A DNA stretch of 13,016 bases, from the NCBI GenBank assembly GCA_002796025.1, contig PCVQ01000015.1:1-13016 (forward strand). Reading direction: 5' to 3'. Positions 1-5,503 of the stretch are shown here, piece after piece. The position numbers were made by a program, and so were the translations under genes. The notes under the pieces are model-generated. The model did no database searches and was not told the DNA's origin. It was given only the letters and a program-made list of their open reading frames with translations. Every line of letters starts with the position of its first letter. Position 1 is the stretch's first letter. Origin of the DNA: Candidatus Peregrinibacteria bacterium CG11_big_fil_rev_8_21_14_0_20_46_8. GTDB lineage: Bacteria > Patescibacteriota > Gracilibacteria > UBA1369 > UM-FILTER-53-11.

Positions 1-1
1 T

Positions 2-637
2 GCACGCCCAAAAGACGAGAGCAGATGCAAATCCCTCGTCTATTTAACGCTCCAAAAGCTGCCTCAAAATCACGTTCAAGGTCTACAAACTCTGACTCTC
101 TTTTATACTCATGATGGCAGACGCGGGCTTGGCGGCAACGGCGGAATTGTATTACGCTGCTTGAATATCAGCGATGCAGAACTTACCGGCGTACTTGTCC
201 ACGAAATGGGACATATCGTCGATGAGCAGTTTTTGCAAGGAAGCAACAACCGCGCACTTACAAACTTTTTCGACTTCGGCCGGCCGATTCTCGCCGACGA
301 TCCAAGTTATATGTTCTACAACATTAGCTGGGAAAACAATACAGAAAAGCGCCTTAACACTGTGGCTGCCGACTTTGTTTCCGGCTATGCGGCAAGCGAT
401 CCGTTCGAAGATTTTGCCGAGAGTTATGCTTATTATATTTTGCACGGTGAGGAGTTTCGTACGCTCACAGCGAGCAATTCATCATTAAAGCGCAAATATG
501 AGGTGCTAAAAAGTTATGTATTTCAGGGCGCAGAGTTTGGCAACTTTATGCCAAGCGAACGCTCACTGAATAAAGTGACACGTGAATACGATGTAACGGT
601 TATGCCGTACGAGTTGCGTGCCTTTCTAGAAAGTTAA
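2..637 (+). CDS. Zinc metallopeptidase (HExxH), 5'-truncated by window edge
   Basis: The frame is open from the first bases of the window, so the start codon lies outside it and 211 residues of the C-terminal part remain. A zinc-binding HEMGH motif sits at visible residues 67-71 and is followed by IVDEQF. About 70 residues later comes EDFAESYAYY (136-145), whose Glu is a good candidate for the third zinc ligand of a gluzincin-type metallopeptidase. The downstream Glu-containing helix resembles lethal-factor-like (ATLF) peptidases, but that family link is inference. The part before the motif, with a Gly-rich GRRGLGGNGG stretch, reads as normal coding sequence, so the TTG at 161 is not the true start. 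Substrate and location are unknown. Such proteins are often exported, but the N-terminus that would show a signal peptide is missing. The gene ends in TAA about 140 bases before a predicted terminator. The peptidase call is firm; the family is uncertain. Confidence 0.8.
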   Translation, partial: ARPKDESRCKSLVYLTLQKLPQNHVQGLQTLTLFYTHDGRRGLGGNGGIVLRCLNISDAELTGVLVHEMGHIVDEQFLQGSNNRALTNFFDFGRPILADDPSYMFYNISWENNTEKRLNTVAADFVSGYAASDPFEDFAESYAYYILHGEEFRTLTASNSSLKRKYEVLKSYVFQGAEFGNFMPSERSLNKVTREYDVTVMPYELRAFLES

Positions 638-642
638 TGAAA

Positions 643-775
643 TGCTGCGAGCGCACGGCGCGAGCGCGCAGCCGCAGTGAGGGAGGCCCGAAGACGCGCG
701 GCGCGTCGCCGACCGAACAAGGCGAAGCTTACAAATAAGGACGGTTCTGCGGCTCCGGCTTCGGTCCTCGTCACC
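643..775. repeat. GC-rich palindromic intergenic patch
   Basis: This non-coding stretch is far richer in G and C than its neighbours and carries several inverted repeats. GCTGCG at 644-649 pairs with CGCAGC at 667-672, with a GCGC-ACG-GCGC hairpin nested inside. GACGCGC at 693-699 and GCGCGTC at 701-707 form a perfect palindrome around one base. AGGAC at 738-742 pairs with GTCCT at 764-768. No credible ORF runs through it. It could be a REP-like dispersed repeat or a decayed structured RNA. Only a search of the rest of the genome would tell. Confidence 0.45.
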
Positions 776-825
776 CCAAAACTTGCCCTTTCTGTTTCAT
801 CCAGGAGGGGCATTTTGGTTTTTTT
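776..825 (+). terminator. Intrinsic terminator ahead of tRNA-His
   Basis: The stem is in two parts: CCAAAA at 776-781 pairs with TTTTGG at 813-818, and GCCCTT at 785-790 pairs with AGGGGC at 806-811 (one G-T wobble). A small internal loop separates them, the apical loop is about 15 bases, and seven T follow at 819-825. It points in the + direction and would stop transcription from the metallopeptidase side just before it ran antisense into tRNA-His. The minus strand has no T-tract after the hairpin, so it does not serve the tRNA. Confidence 0.6.
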
Positions 826-826
826 C

Positions 827-901
827 TGGGGTGTCTAACCGGATTCGAACCGGTGATAACAGGACCACAACCTGTTGTGTTACCACTACACCATAGACAC
901 C
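827..901 (-). tRNA. tRNA-His (GTG), CCA encoded
   Basis: The reverse complement folds as a full cloverleaf. The acceptor stem GTGTCTA/TAGACAC carries the extra 5' G (G-1) opposite C73 that marks histidine tRNAs. The D arm has a GTG/CAC stem, the anticodon stem is ACAGG/CCTGT with loop TTGTGGT (anticodon GTG), and the T arm is ACCGG-TTCGAAT-CCGGT. CCA is encoded in the gene at 829-827. It lies 58 bases downstream of the Lys-rich hypothetical gene on the same strand. That gap holds only a weak 5-bp hairpin (CTCGT/ACGAG) and no clear promoter, so co-transcription with the upstream unit is possible. Confidence 0.96.
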
Positions 902-959
902 ACGCGAGCTAAATGCGCAGTTCAGAACGAACCGCTCGTTTAGTTTACGAGTAGCTGAC

Positions 960-1691
960 CTAAGAATCAATATTTCTTTCTCCGGTTTCCGCTAACTGTT
1001 TTTGATCTTGTACCTGCTTCTTTAGCTGAGTGAACAGTTTTTTCATAACCAGGGCGCAAAAATTGTAATAGCCATCATAAGCCATGCTTGGAAGCCCCTC
1101 ACGCTCTTCGAAATAATCGCTCATAACATTTGCCGAACAATCGATAAGTACCTGCTTAATAGCGCCTTTGTCGGTCAATCCCCGCTCCAATACAAGCGGT
1201 GCGTTTGCCGAACCGGCATCAAAAATTCCTTTAATCCATGCATCGACTTCGCCTTTAATTTCAAGAGGTAGCGCAATATTTGCAAATGAATCCGGGAGTG
1301 CAAGCTTCATCTCGAGGGCCTCTTGATCATCCGGCGGCTGCAATTTGCCAGCTTCGGTCAGCTCTTTATGCTCTTCGGCGCGAACAGCAGCTATTTCATT
1401 TCGCACATCCTCCATACCAAGCGTCACGATACTTAATACAAAAAGCGGCGGAATATTTTCTTCAAGCAAGCGCGCGATTAAAAAAAGCACACCTTTTTTC
1501 TTTTGATCCTTAATAAATCTTAAGAGAATTTGGACTAGCTTATCTTCCTTCTTTTTCTGCTTACCTTCCTGTTTCTTTGCCTTTGCATCGGCAGCCGCAC
1601 CTTTTTTTACATTTTCTTTAAAACGTTCAAATGCCGCAGGATCAAAACCTTCGGACTCTTCGGACGGTATAAAACTTTCTAGATCAGACAT
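960..1691 (-). CDS. Hypothetical protein, Lys-rich N-terminus, downstream of rpmA
   Basis: I do not recognise this 243-residue protein. It begins with an acidic segment (1-28), followed by a very Lys/Ala-rich, probably disordered stretch (about 29-51). A hydrophobic helical region rich in Leu, Val and Ile (about 68-92) includes IPPLFVLSIVTLGM. The C-terminal half is mixed and probably globular, with a YDGYYNF aromatic cluster near residue 210, and it ends in a charged helix. There is no signal peptide, and the hydrophobic region is not clearly a membrane span. The start is 12 bases after the rpmA stop on the same strand, with no visible Shine-Dalgarno, so the two probably share a transcript. 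A role linked to the ribosome is only suggested by that position. Confidence 0.75.
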   Translation of the reverse strand: MSDLESFIPSEESEGFDPAAFERFKENVKKGAAADAKAKKQEGKQKKKEDKLVQILLRFIKDQKKKGVLFLIARLLEENIPPLFVLSIVTLGMEDVRNEIAAVRAEEHKELTEAGKLQPPDDQEALEMKLALPDSFANIALPLEIKGEVDAWIKGIFDAGSANAPLVLERGLTDKGAIKQVLIDCSANVMSDYFEEREGLPSMAYDGYYNFCALVMKKLFTQLKKQVQDQKQLAETGERNIDS

Positions 1692-1703
1692 GAAAAAATT
1701 CGC

Positions 1704-1976
1704 TTATGCAACCGAAACAAACACTTTTCGGTGCACCTGCCCGTCAAAGCGCTTGCGGCGCTTTTCTTCAAAAAGAACTTTCCCATCCTTCACTGCAAAA
1801 AGTGTGAAATCGGTGGCAACACGAACATTCTTACCAGCCATGAACTTAGTGCCTTTTTGGCGAACAAGAATCGAACCTGCCTTTGCAACTTCGCCGGCAA
1901 ATAGTTTTACGCCACGGCGTTTTGCCTGTGAATCTCTACCGTTTCTGGATGAGCCTGCGGCCTTTTTATGAGCCAT
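1704..1976 (-). CDS. rpmA: 50S ribosomal protein bL27
   Basis: This 90-residue protein has the bL27 hallmark N-terminus MAHKKAAGSSRNGRDS, the Gly-rich VRQKGTKFMAGKNV segment and a DFTLFAVKDGKVLFE strand. It belongs to the large ribosomal subunit; in known structures its N-terminal tail reaches the peptidyl-transferase centre. The start at MAHKK means there is no cleaved N-terminal extension of the kind found in Firmicutes. Its usual partner rplU (bL21) is not next to it here. It is transcribed away from the M23 peptidase gene and is followed 12 bases later by the Lys-rich hypothetical gene. No Shine-Dalgarno is visible before the ATG. Confidence 0.97.
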   Translation of the reverse strand: MAHKKAAGSSRNGRDSQAKRRGVKLFAGEVAKAGSILVRQKGTKFMAGKNVRVATDFTLFAVKDGKVLFEEKRRKRFDGQVHRKVFVSVA

Positions 1977-2007
1977 ATTCGCTTGTAAGGGGCTAGAACA
2001 GCTCGGC

Positions 2008-2037
2008 TATAGTAATAGATTTTATCTCGTCGTGCAA
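2008..2037 (-). promoter_or_regulatory. Putative promoter for rpmA unit
   Basis: On the minus strand, TTGCAC (2037-2032) is followed after 17 bases by TACTAT, a plausible sigma-70-type -35/-10 pair with four of six consensus bases at each box. It would give a leader of roughly 25-35 bases before the rpmA ATG at 1976. The call rests on consensus matching alone. Confidence 0.35.
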
Positions 2038-2082
2038 CCTTTTTGCACGGCTCGTGCCAGACTTCCTTATATCAGGTTAAAA

Positions 2083-2097
2083 TGCTATACTATAGAG
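2083..2097 (+). promoter_or_regulatory. Extended -10 placing +1 at the M23 peptidase ATG
   Basis: TGC followed by TATACT (2086-2091) is an extended -10 element. Six bases (ATAGAG) separate it from the ATG at 2098, so transcription should begin at or next to the start codon and give a leaderless mRNA. No Shine-Dalgarno is present. The -35 region is weak, as is usual for extended -10 promoters. Confidence 0.55.
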
Positions 2098-3552
2098 ATG
2101 CTTTTCCGCAAAAAAATAGCTATTTGGGGGGTGGTGACCGCTCTCTTTATTATGGGAAATGCGGCGGTGCATATTGCCTATGCCCAGCCAACCCTTGATC
2201 CATCGGCTGACCAGATTGAGACACTTCTAAATACCAAACTTAAGAAAAAGCTGCAGCGGGCAACCTATTTTGTCTTTGGCATTAAAGAGCGAATTGCAGA
2301 GTCTAAGGATGAGCTGGCTTTGCTGCAAAACAATATTGCCGAACTTGAAAGGAAGATCGATGAAAAGCACTTTGAAATTGAAGACTTGAGCGGACAGCTT
2401 GCAAATTTGGATGCACTGATTGCAGCTAACGAAGAGAAAATCCGGGCTATACATGTACAAATTGCACAGACAAAGAATGCAATAAGCGTGCTGGAGAGTG
2501 AGGTACAAGAGCGGCAAGAAATTTTAAAAGCTCAGCGGAAGATGCTCGCAGAGACGATTTCTACTTATTACTTATATGCAAACACATTGCGCGATCCGGC
2601 CAACGATCAGCCAAACTTGCTAGCCTTTCTTGCTGCAGATGAGAGCACGGGAAAAGTTTTGCAACTTCATGAATATTTAGTTTTTTTGCAGCGCGGCGGT
2701 GTTGAACTTGGCAATAAAGTTGAGCAACAGCATGAAGCCATTTTGAGCCGGCAACATGAAATTGAGGATAAAAAGAAAAATCTAGTAAAGCTAGCTGCAT
2801 TACTGGACCAAGAGCAGCGCGGACTCGAGCTTTCGAAGCGTTCAAAAGAGCGTTTACTGGAAGAGACAAAGGGGCGGCAGCTGGTCTATGAAACACTGCT
2901 CGAAATTTCGCGGCGCGAGCAAGAGCAAGTTTCTATTCAAATTTTGCGCTTAAAAGAGAATTACGACTTTGTTATTTCCCGAATGGACGGATTGGAGGAG
3001 AGTGATATTGAGGGACTGCTCGGCGAATCGCTGGAAGATTTTCAGGCAGCTGCCGCGGATTTGCGGGGGCAAGCTCCCCTCTCCTGGCCTGTTTCTCCAA
3101 GCCGCGGTTTAACTGCACTCTTCCACGACCATGCATATGAAAAAGCGCTTGGTGTTCGCCACAATGCAGTGGATATTCGTCTGCCCCAAGGCTCCAAAGT
3201 ACGTGCAGCAGCCGATGGCGTAGTCTCTAAGGCGATCGATGCCGGACTCGGCTATAGCTACATTATGATTGCGCATCCGAATAAGTTGGTGACATTGTAT
3301 GGCCACATTTCTGAAATTTTGGTTGAAGAGGGTGAAGTTGTGAAGCAAGGACAGACTATCGGTTTGTCCGGCGGCATTCCGGGTACTGCGGGTGCTGGCT
3401 GGCTGACTACCGGTGCACACTTGCACTTTGAGGTTTTCGATAACTTTAAGCATGTGGATCCGCTCTACTACTTGCCGCTCGAATTCGTGCCGCTGGAAAG
3501 CCTGCCCGAAAAACACTTGAAGCGACTGACTGACGATAAAGTGGCGCGATAA
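2098..3552 (+). CDS. Secreted coiled-coil M23 family metallopeptidase (EnvC/NlpD-like)
   Basis: The protein has 484 residues. A signal peptide (1-29) carries RKK, a hydrophobic core and AYA as a likely cleavage site. A long coiled-coil region (about 33-295) is rich in Glu, Lys, Gln and Leu heptads. The C-terminal M23/LytM domain keeps the expected zinc ligands: HNAVD (H355, D359) and HLHFE (H441, H443). This layout is that of EnvC/murein hydrolase activators and of active DD-endopeptidases. Because the metal ligands are intact, it may itself cleave peptidoglycan cross-links outside the membrane during division or wall growth. The longer frame from 2032 was rejected: its extra 22 residues precede the signal peptide and span the predicted promoter. 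rsmE follows 36 bases later on the same strand with its own -10-like element. Confidence 0.9.
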   Translation: MLFRKKIAIWGVVTALFIMGNAAVHIAYAQPTLDPSADQIETLLNTKLKKKLQRATYFVFGIKERIAESKDELALLQNNIAELERKIDEKHFEIEDLSGQLANLDALIAANEEKIRAIHVQIAQTKNAISVLESEVQERQEILKAQRKMLAETISTYYLYANTLRDPANDQPNLLAFLAADESTGKVLQLHEYLVFLQRGGVELGNKVEQQHEAILSRQHEIEDKKKNLVKLAALLDQEQRGLELSKRSKERLLEETKGRQLVYETLLEISRREQEQVSIQILRLKENYDFVISRMDGLEESDIEGLLGESLEDFQAAAADLRGQAPLSWPVSPSRGLTALFHDHAYEKALGVRHNAVDIRLPQGSKVRAAADGVVSKAIDAGLGYSYIMIAHPNKLVTLYGHISEILVEEGEVVKQGQTIGLSGGIPGTAGAGWLTTGAHLHFEVFDNFKHVDPLYYLPLEFVPLESLPEKHLKRLTDDKVAR

Positions 3553-3573
3553 ATACGGGAGAATATGTGATTT

Positions 3574-3588
3574 TGCTATAGTGTGCGC
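3574..3588 (+). promoter_or_regulatory. Extended -10 placing +1 at the rsmE ATG
   Basis: TGC plus TATAGT (3577-3582) ends six bases before ATG at 3589. This is the same geometry as at the M23 gene and predicts a leaderless rsmE transcript. It also decides between the GTG at 3583 and the ATG at 3589 in favour of the ATG. Confidence 0.5.
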
Positions 3589-4272
3589 ATGCAGAGATTT
3601 TTTCTTGAGCCCCAAAATTCCGGTAGCGACACCGTGAGCATCGATGACCGTGAAACGATTGAGCAGATGCGGCGCGTTTTACGCATGCAGCCGGGCGCGA
3701 AGTTTATTGCGCTGGATAATTCCGGTGACGAATTTGTGTGTGAGCTACAAGAGATTGGCAAAGTTGCGCATGCAAAAATTGTGGAGCGCAGGAAAAATAC
3801 AGCCGAGCCGGATGTGGAACTTACTCTCTATCAAGCGCTGCCCAAAAAGATTGCGCTTTTTGAGATGGTTTTGCAAAAAGCGACAGAAATAGGCGTAGCG
3901 AAATTTGTTCCGCTTATTACAAGGCGAACCGAGCGCGGCGAACTTCCCAAGCGCGAACGCATGCAAAAAATTTTAAAAGAAGCTGCAGAACAGAGCGAAC
4001 GCGGAAAAATTCCCGAGCTCAGCGAGCCGGTAGAATTTGAAGATGTCATAAAAAAAGATTCGATTATTTTAGCGGAGCGCAGCCAAGGCGAACGTTTAGA
4101 ACGCGCAGCAAGCGGCACAAAAATAGATCTCTTTGTAGGCCCGGAAGGCGGATTTACTCAAGAAGAGCTGAGCTTAGCACAAGAGCGCGGCGCTCTATTT
4201 GCCAGTTTAGGCCCCCGCATTCTTCGCACAGAAACCGCAGGGATTGTGGCGAGCGGGATTTTGCTATTATAA
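3589..4272 (+). CDS. rsmE: 16S rRNA (uracil-1498-N3)-methyltransferase RsmE
   Basis: This is a SPOUT-class methyltransferase of 227 residues that in known members methylates N3 of U1498 in 16S rRNA using S-adenosylmethionine. The N-terminal part (about 1-75) is the PUA-like RNA-binding region. The catalytic domain shows YQALPKKIALFEMVLQKATEIGV (81-103), VGPEGGF (183-189) and LGPRILRTETA (207-217), the last two forming the trefoil-knot cofactor site. The protein ends ten residues after the knot motif, slightly short at the C-terminus compared with typical RsmE. ATG 3589 is preferred to GTG 3583 because of the promoter spacing and because MQRFF matches the usual family start. The stop lies 23 bases before the tRNA-Gln-like remnant. 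Confidence 0.92.
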   Translation: MQRFFLEPQNSGSDTVSIDDRETIEQMRRVLRMQPGAKFIALDNSGDEFVCELQEIGKVAHAKIVERRKNTAEPDVELTLYQALPKKIALFEMVLQKATEIGVAKFVPLITRRTERGELPKRERMQKILKEAAEQSERGKIPELSEPVEFEDVIKKDSIILAERSQGERLERAASGTKIDLFVGPEGGFTQEELSLAQERGALFASLGPRILRTETAGIVASGILLL

Positions 4273-4295
4273 TAGCGCGGCAGCAATTTAAACAT

Positions 4296-4346
4296 TGGGG
4301 AGTAGCCAAGCGGTAAGGCACCCCGCCTTTGGCGGGGCATGCGGGG
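4296..4346 (+). pseudogene. Degenerate tRNA-Gln-like copy (5' three-quarters)
   Basis: The first 27 bases (4296-4322) are identical to the first 27 bases of the intact tRNA-Gln at 4603-4629, covering the 5' acceptor strand, the whole D arm and the start of the anticodon stem. The anticodon arm differs at many positions yet stays perfectly paired, CCCCG-CCTTTGG-CGGGG. Its loop lacks the U expected at position 33 and would put TTT in the anticodon place. GGCATGCGGGG (4336-4346) again matches the intact gene. Homology then ends inside the T arm, and no 3' acceptor strand is present. It cannot make a normal tRNA. It sits directly upstream of the GIY-YIG ORF and could be the scar of an insertion or a structured leader. 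Confidence 0.8.
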
Positions 4347-4362
4347 CGAGACGAATTGATAT

Positions 4363-4623
4363 ATGTATTATGCTTACATTTTACAGAGCAAAAAGGATCA
4401 AAAATTATATTTTGGTCATACAAATAATGTAGAAAAACGACTGGCTCGGCATAATGATGGTCAGGTAAAATCGACTCGATCAAGAAGACCATTTGCGCTA
4501 ATATGCTCGCGGTCATTTAGCAGCAGATCAGAAGCAATGAAGTTAGAAAGATACTTAAAAATCTTAAAAGGAGGAGAAGAGCTAAAGAAAATCTTAAAAT
4601 TATGGGGAGTAGCCAAGCGGTAA
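4363..4623 (+). CDS. Small GIY-YIG nuclease-domain protein overlapping tRNA-Gln
   Basis: The protein has 86 residues and is essentially a single GIY-YIG (URI) domain. The first motif is YAYIL (3-7) and the second is YFGHT (16-20, replacing YIG). The likely catalytic Arg is R26 in EKRLARH, and the likely metal-binding Glu is E62 in KLERYLK. The helical EELKKIL tail is typical of small stand-alone members such as the UPF0213/YhbQ-like proteins. The fold is expected to cut DNA, but the role of these small proteins is not established. The last seven codons (LWGVAKR less its Leu) and the stop lie inside tRNA-Gln: TGG starts at the first base of the tRNA, and TAA falls in its D loop. No Shine-Dalgarno or clear promoter is seen, and the leader is the tRNA-like remnant. 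Confidence 0.85.
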   Translation: MYYAYILQSKKDQKLYFGHTNNVEKRLARHNDGQVKSTRSRRPFALICSRSFSSRSEAMKLERYLKILKGGEELKKILKLWGVAKR

Positions 4624-4677
4624 GGCACCGGGTTTTGGTCCCGGCATGCGGGGGTTCGAATCCCTCCTCCCCAGCCA
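4603..4677 (+). tRNA. tRNA-Gln (TTG), CCA encoded
   Basis: This is a complete cloverleaf. The acceptor is TGGGGAG/CTCCCCA and the D arm is GCC-AAGCGGTAA-GGC. The anticodon arm CCGGG-TTTTGGT-CCCGG has anticodon TTG. The variable region is CATGC, and the T arm GGGGG-TTCGAAT-CCCTC has one G-T wobble. The discriminator is G, followed by encoded CCA at 4675-4677. Its first 21 bases are also the end of the GIY-YIG ORF, so its promoter must lie inside or upstream of that ORF, or the tRNA must be cut from the nuclease transcript. Confidence 0.97.
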
Positions 4678-4746
4678 AATTTTTGTCAGGTAAATCCACC
4701 CGAAAAAGTCTCATATGTGTCTTTGATATTTCTTAATCTAAATCAT

Positions 4747-4899
4747 ATGCCTGCACAAAGTGAACAACAGAGAAAAGCTGCTGCGATTGCACTGTCGGTT
4801 AAAAAGGGTAAGAAGCCAAAGTCGACCTTACGCGGAGCTTCAAAAGACATGTATGAGTCGATGACGCAAAAGCAGCTGGAAGATTATGCAAAAAAGTAA
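4747..4899 (+). CDS. DUF3008-like small basic protein
   Basis: This 50-residue protein begins MPAQSEQQRKAAAIALSVKK, followed by a Lys-rich GKKPKSTLRGAS and a helical MYESMTQKQLEDYAKK end. The pattern of MPA-S-QQ-AA-AL, a Lys/Ser linker and a C-terminal 'S-M-LEDFA'-like helix matches DUF3008 proteins, whose function is unknown. The frame also opens at 4717, but the extra ten residues (MSLIFLNLNH) do not fit the family, so ATG 4747 is chosen. A weak TAATCT hexamer ends seven bases before this ATG. The coiled-coil gene follows after 11 bases and is probably co-transcribed. Confidence 0.7.
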   Translation: MPAQSEQQRKAAAIALSVKKGKKPKSTLRGASKDMYESMTQKQLEDYAKK

Positions 4900-4910
4900 C
4901 TTAGTCTACT

Positions 4911-5174
4911 ATGGATAATCCATACATAGAGGATATGGAAGCACGCCTGGATCTACTAAAAAGTGAGGTCCGGGCTGCAAGCACAACACAAGATACCCAA
5001 GTGCTTGATCAAATTCGCGAATTAGAAGAGGAAATTGCTGCGATAGAAGCCTTAATCAAATCCCGTAAACCGGAAGGTCCAGAGCCATTGGAACCTTGGA
5101 TCGAGGAGGCAGAAAGAGCAGTGGAGCGCCTGGAAAGCGACTGGAATCGCATTACCGATGAGATGCGGTCGTAA
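4911..5174 (+). CDS. Hypothetical small coiled-coil protein
   Basis: I do not recognise this acidic 87-residue protein. Residues about 5-52 form a probable coiled coil with Leu/Ile heptad spacing (MEARLDLLKSEV, then IRELEEEIAAIEALI). A Pro-rich break, KPEGPEPLEP, follows, and then a second helix, WIEEAERAVERLESDW. There is no signal peptide, membrane segment or cysteine, so it is presumably cytoplasmic and may oligomerise. It starts 11 bases after the DUF3008-like gene and no Shine-Dalgarno is visible, which suggests the two form one short unit. Confidence 0.6.
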   Translation: MDNPYIEDMEARLDLLKSEVRAASTTQDTQVLDQIRELEEEIAAIEALIKSRKPEGPEPLEPWIEEAERAVERLESDWNRITDEMRS

Positions 5175-5179
5175 CGTTG

Positions 5180-5209
5180 ATTGATTCTTCATCAATATCT
5201 CGTTAGACT
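5180..5209 (+). promoter_or_regulatory. Putative promoter with hairpin over -35, upstream of ferredoxin
   Basis: TTGATT (5181-5186) and TAGACT (5204-5209) are 17 bases apart, a reasonable -35/-10 pair that would give a leader of only a few bases before ATG 5219. A perfect inverted repeat, ATTGAT (5180-5185) and ATCAAT (5191-5196), overlaps the -35 and could be an operator for a dimeric regulator. That role is speculative. Confidence 0.4.
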
Positions 5210-5218
5210 TCGGGCACA

Positions 5219-5503
5219 ATGTCTGACGAGAATAATTCAGCAATGCCAAATAGCGGGCCGGTTGTGCGCAGTGACGGTTACGAACTGGAAGTAGACCGCG
5301 ATTTGTGTGTAACGCTTGCTGTCTGTTTAGGACTAGCTCCGGAAACTTTTGAATTAGACACCGAGGGCAAGGCCGTCTTTAAAAATCCCGAAGGCGAAGA
5401 TATACATACTTTATTAGAAGCGGCAAAGGGTTGTCCGGTAAATGCGATTATCATTCGCAACAAAGAAGGCAAACGGCTATGGCCGGATCCTGAGGTTGAC
5501 TAG
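5219..5503 (+). CDS. Single-cluster ferredoxin
   Basis: The 94-residue protein has one iron-sulphur cluster site of the monocluster ferredoxin type. C30 and C36 lie in DRDLCVTLAVCLGLAPETF and C72 in AAKGCPVNAI. The first motif is C-x5-C with Leu where a fourth cysteine would sit, so a [3Fe-4S] cluster is more likely than [4Fe-4S]. The following APETFELDTEGKAVF strand-turn is characteristic. Such proteins carry one electron in the cytoplasm. No redox partner, such as a P450, reductase or dehydrogenase, lies nearby, so the pathway is unknown. The first 18 residues are a probably disordered extension. The stop codon directly abuts that of polX on the other strand with no base between. Confidence 0.88.
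   Translation: MSDENNSAMPNSGPVVRSDGYELEVDRDLCVTLAVCLGLAPETFELDTEGKAVFKNPEGEDIHTLLEAAKGCPVNAIIIRNKEGKRLWPDPEVD

Larger units (their letters stand above)
4296..4629 (+). mobile_element. Putative 307-bp GIY-YIG/tRNA-Gln cassette with 27-bp direct repeats
   Basis: Two perfect 27-base direct repeats made of tRNA-Gln sequence (4296-4322 and 4603-4629), 307 bases apart, bracket a small GIY-YIG nuclease gene. The arrangement is what would result if a nuclease-bearing cassette had entered a tRNA-Gln gene, leaving a damaged upstream copy and rebuilding an intact gene downstream. No integrase or transposase is present, and the duplication is of the 5' rather than the 3' half of the tRNA, so this is not an ordinary tRNA-integrated island. 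Mobility is inference. The alternative is an old tandem tRNA duplication in which one copy decayed. Confidence 0.5.

Noticed and set aside
152..445. Minus-strand ORF opposite the metallopeptidase
   Set aside because: Shadow of the plus-strand gene that carries HEMGH and EDFAESY; no start context or recognisable domain.
2032..2097. Longer N-terminus for the M23 peptidase
   Set aside because: The 22 extra residues would precede a good signal peptide and span an extended -10 promoter; ATG 2098 is the better start.
4321..4338. Intrinsic terminator for rsmE at the CCCCGCC/GGCGGGG hairpin
   Set aside because: There is no T-tract after the hairpin, and its position corresponds to the anticodon arm of the tRNA-like copy.
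4154..4516. Minus-strand ORF of 120 codons over the tRNA-like remnant and the start of the GIY-YIG gene
   Set aside because: Antisense to rsmE, the tRNA remnant and a clear GIY-YIG domain; cysteine-rich only because of antisense composition.
4296..4677. Classical integrative element using a tRNA 3' end as attachment site
   Set aside because: The duplicated part is the 5' end of the tRNA, there is no integrase, and the unit is only 307 bases; a nuclease-type cassette or tandem duplication fits better.
4517..4714. Minus-strand ORF containing GEEGFEPPHAGTKTRC
   Set aside because: This is the well-known spurious translation of the antisense strand of a tRNA gene; it lies across tRNA-Gln and has no other support.
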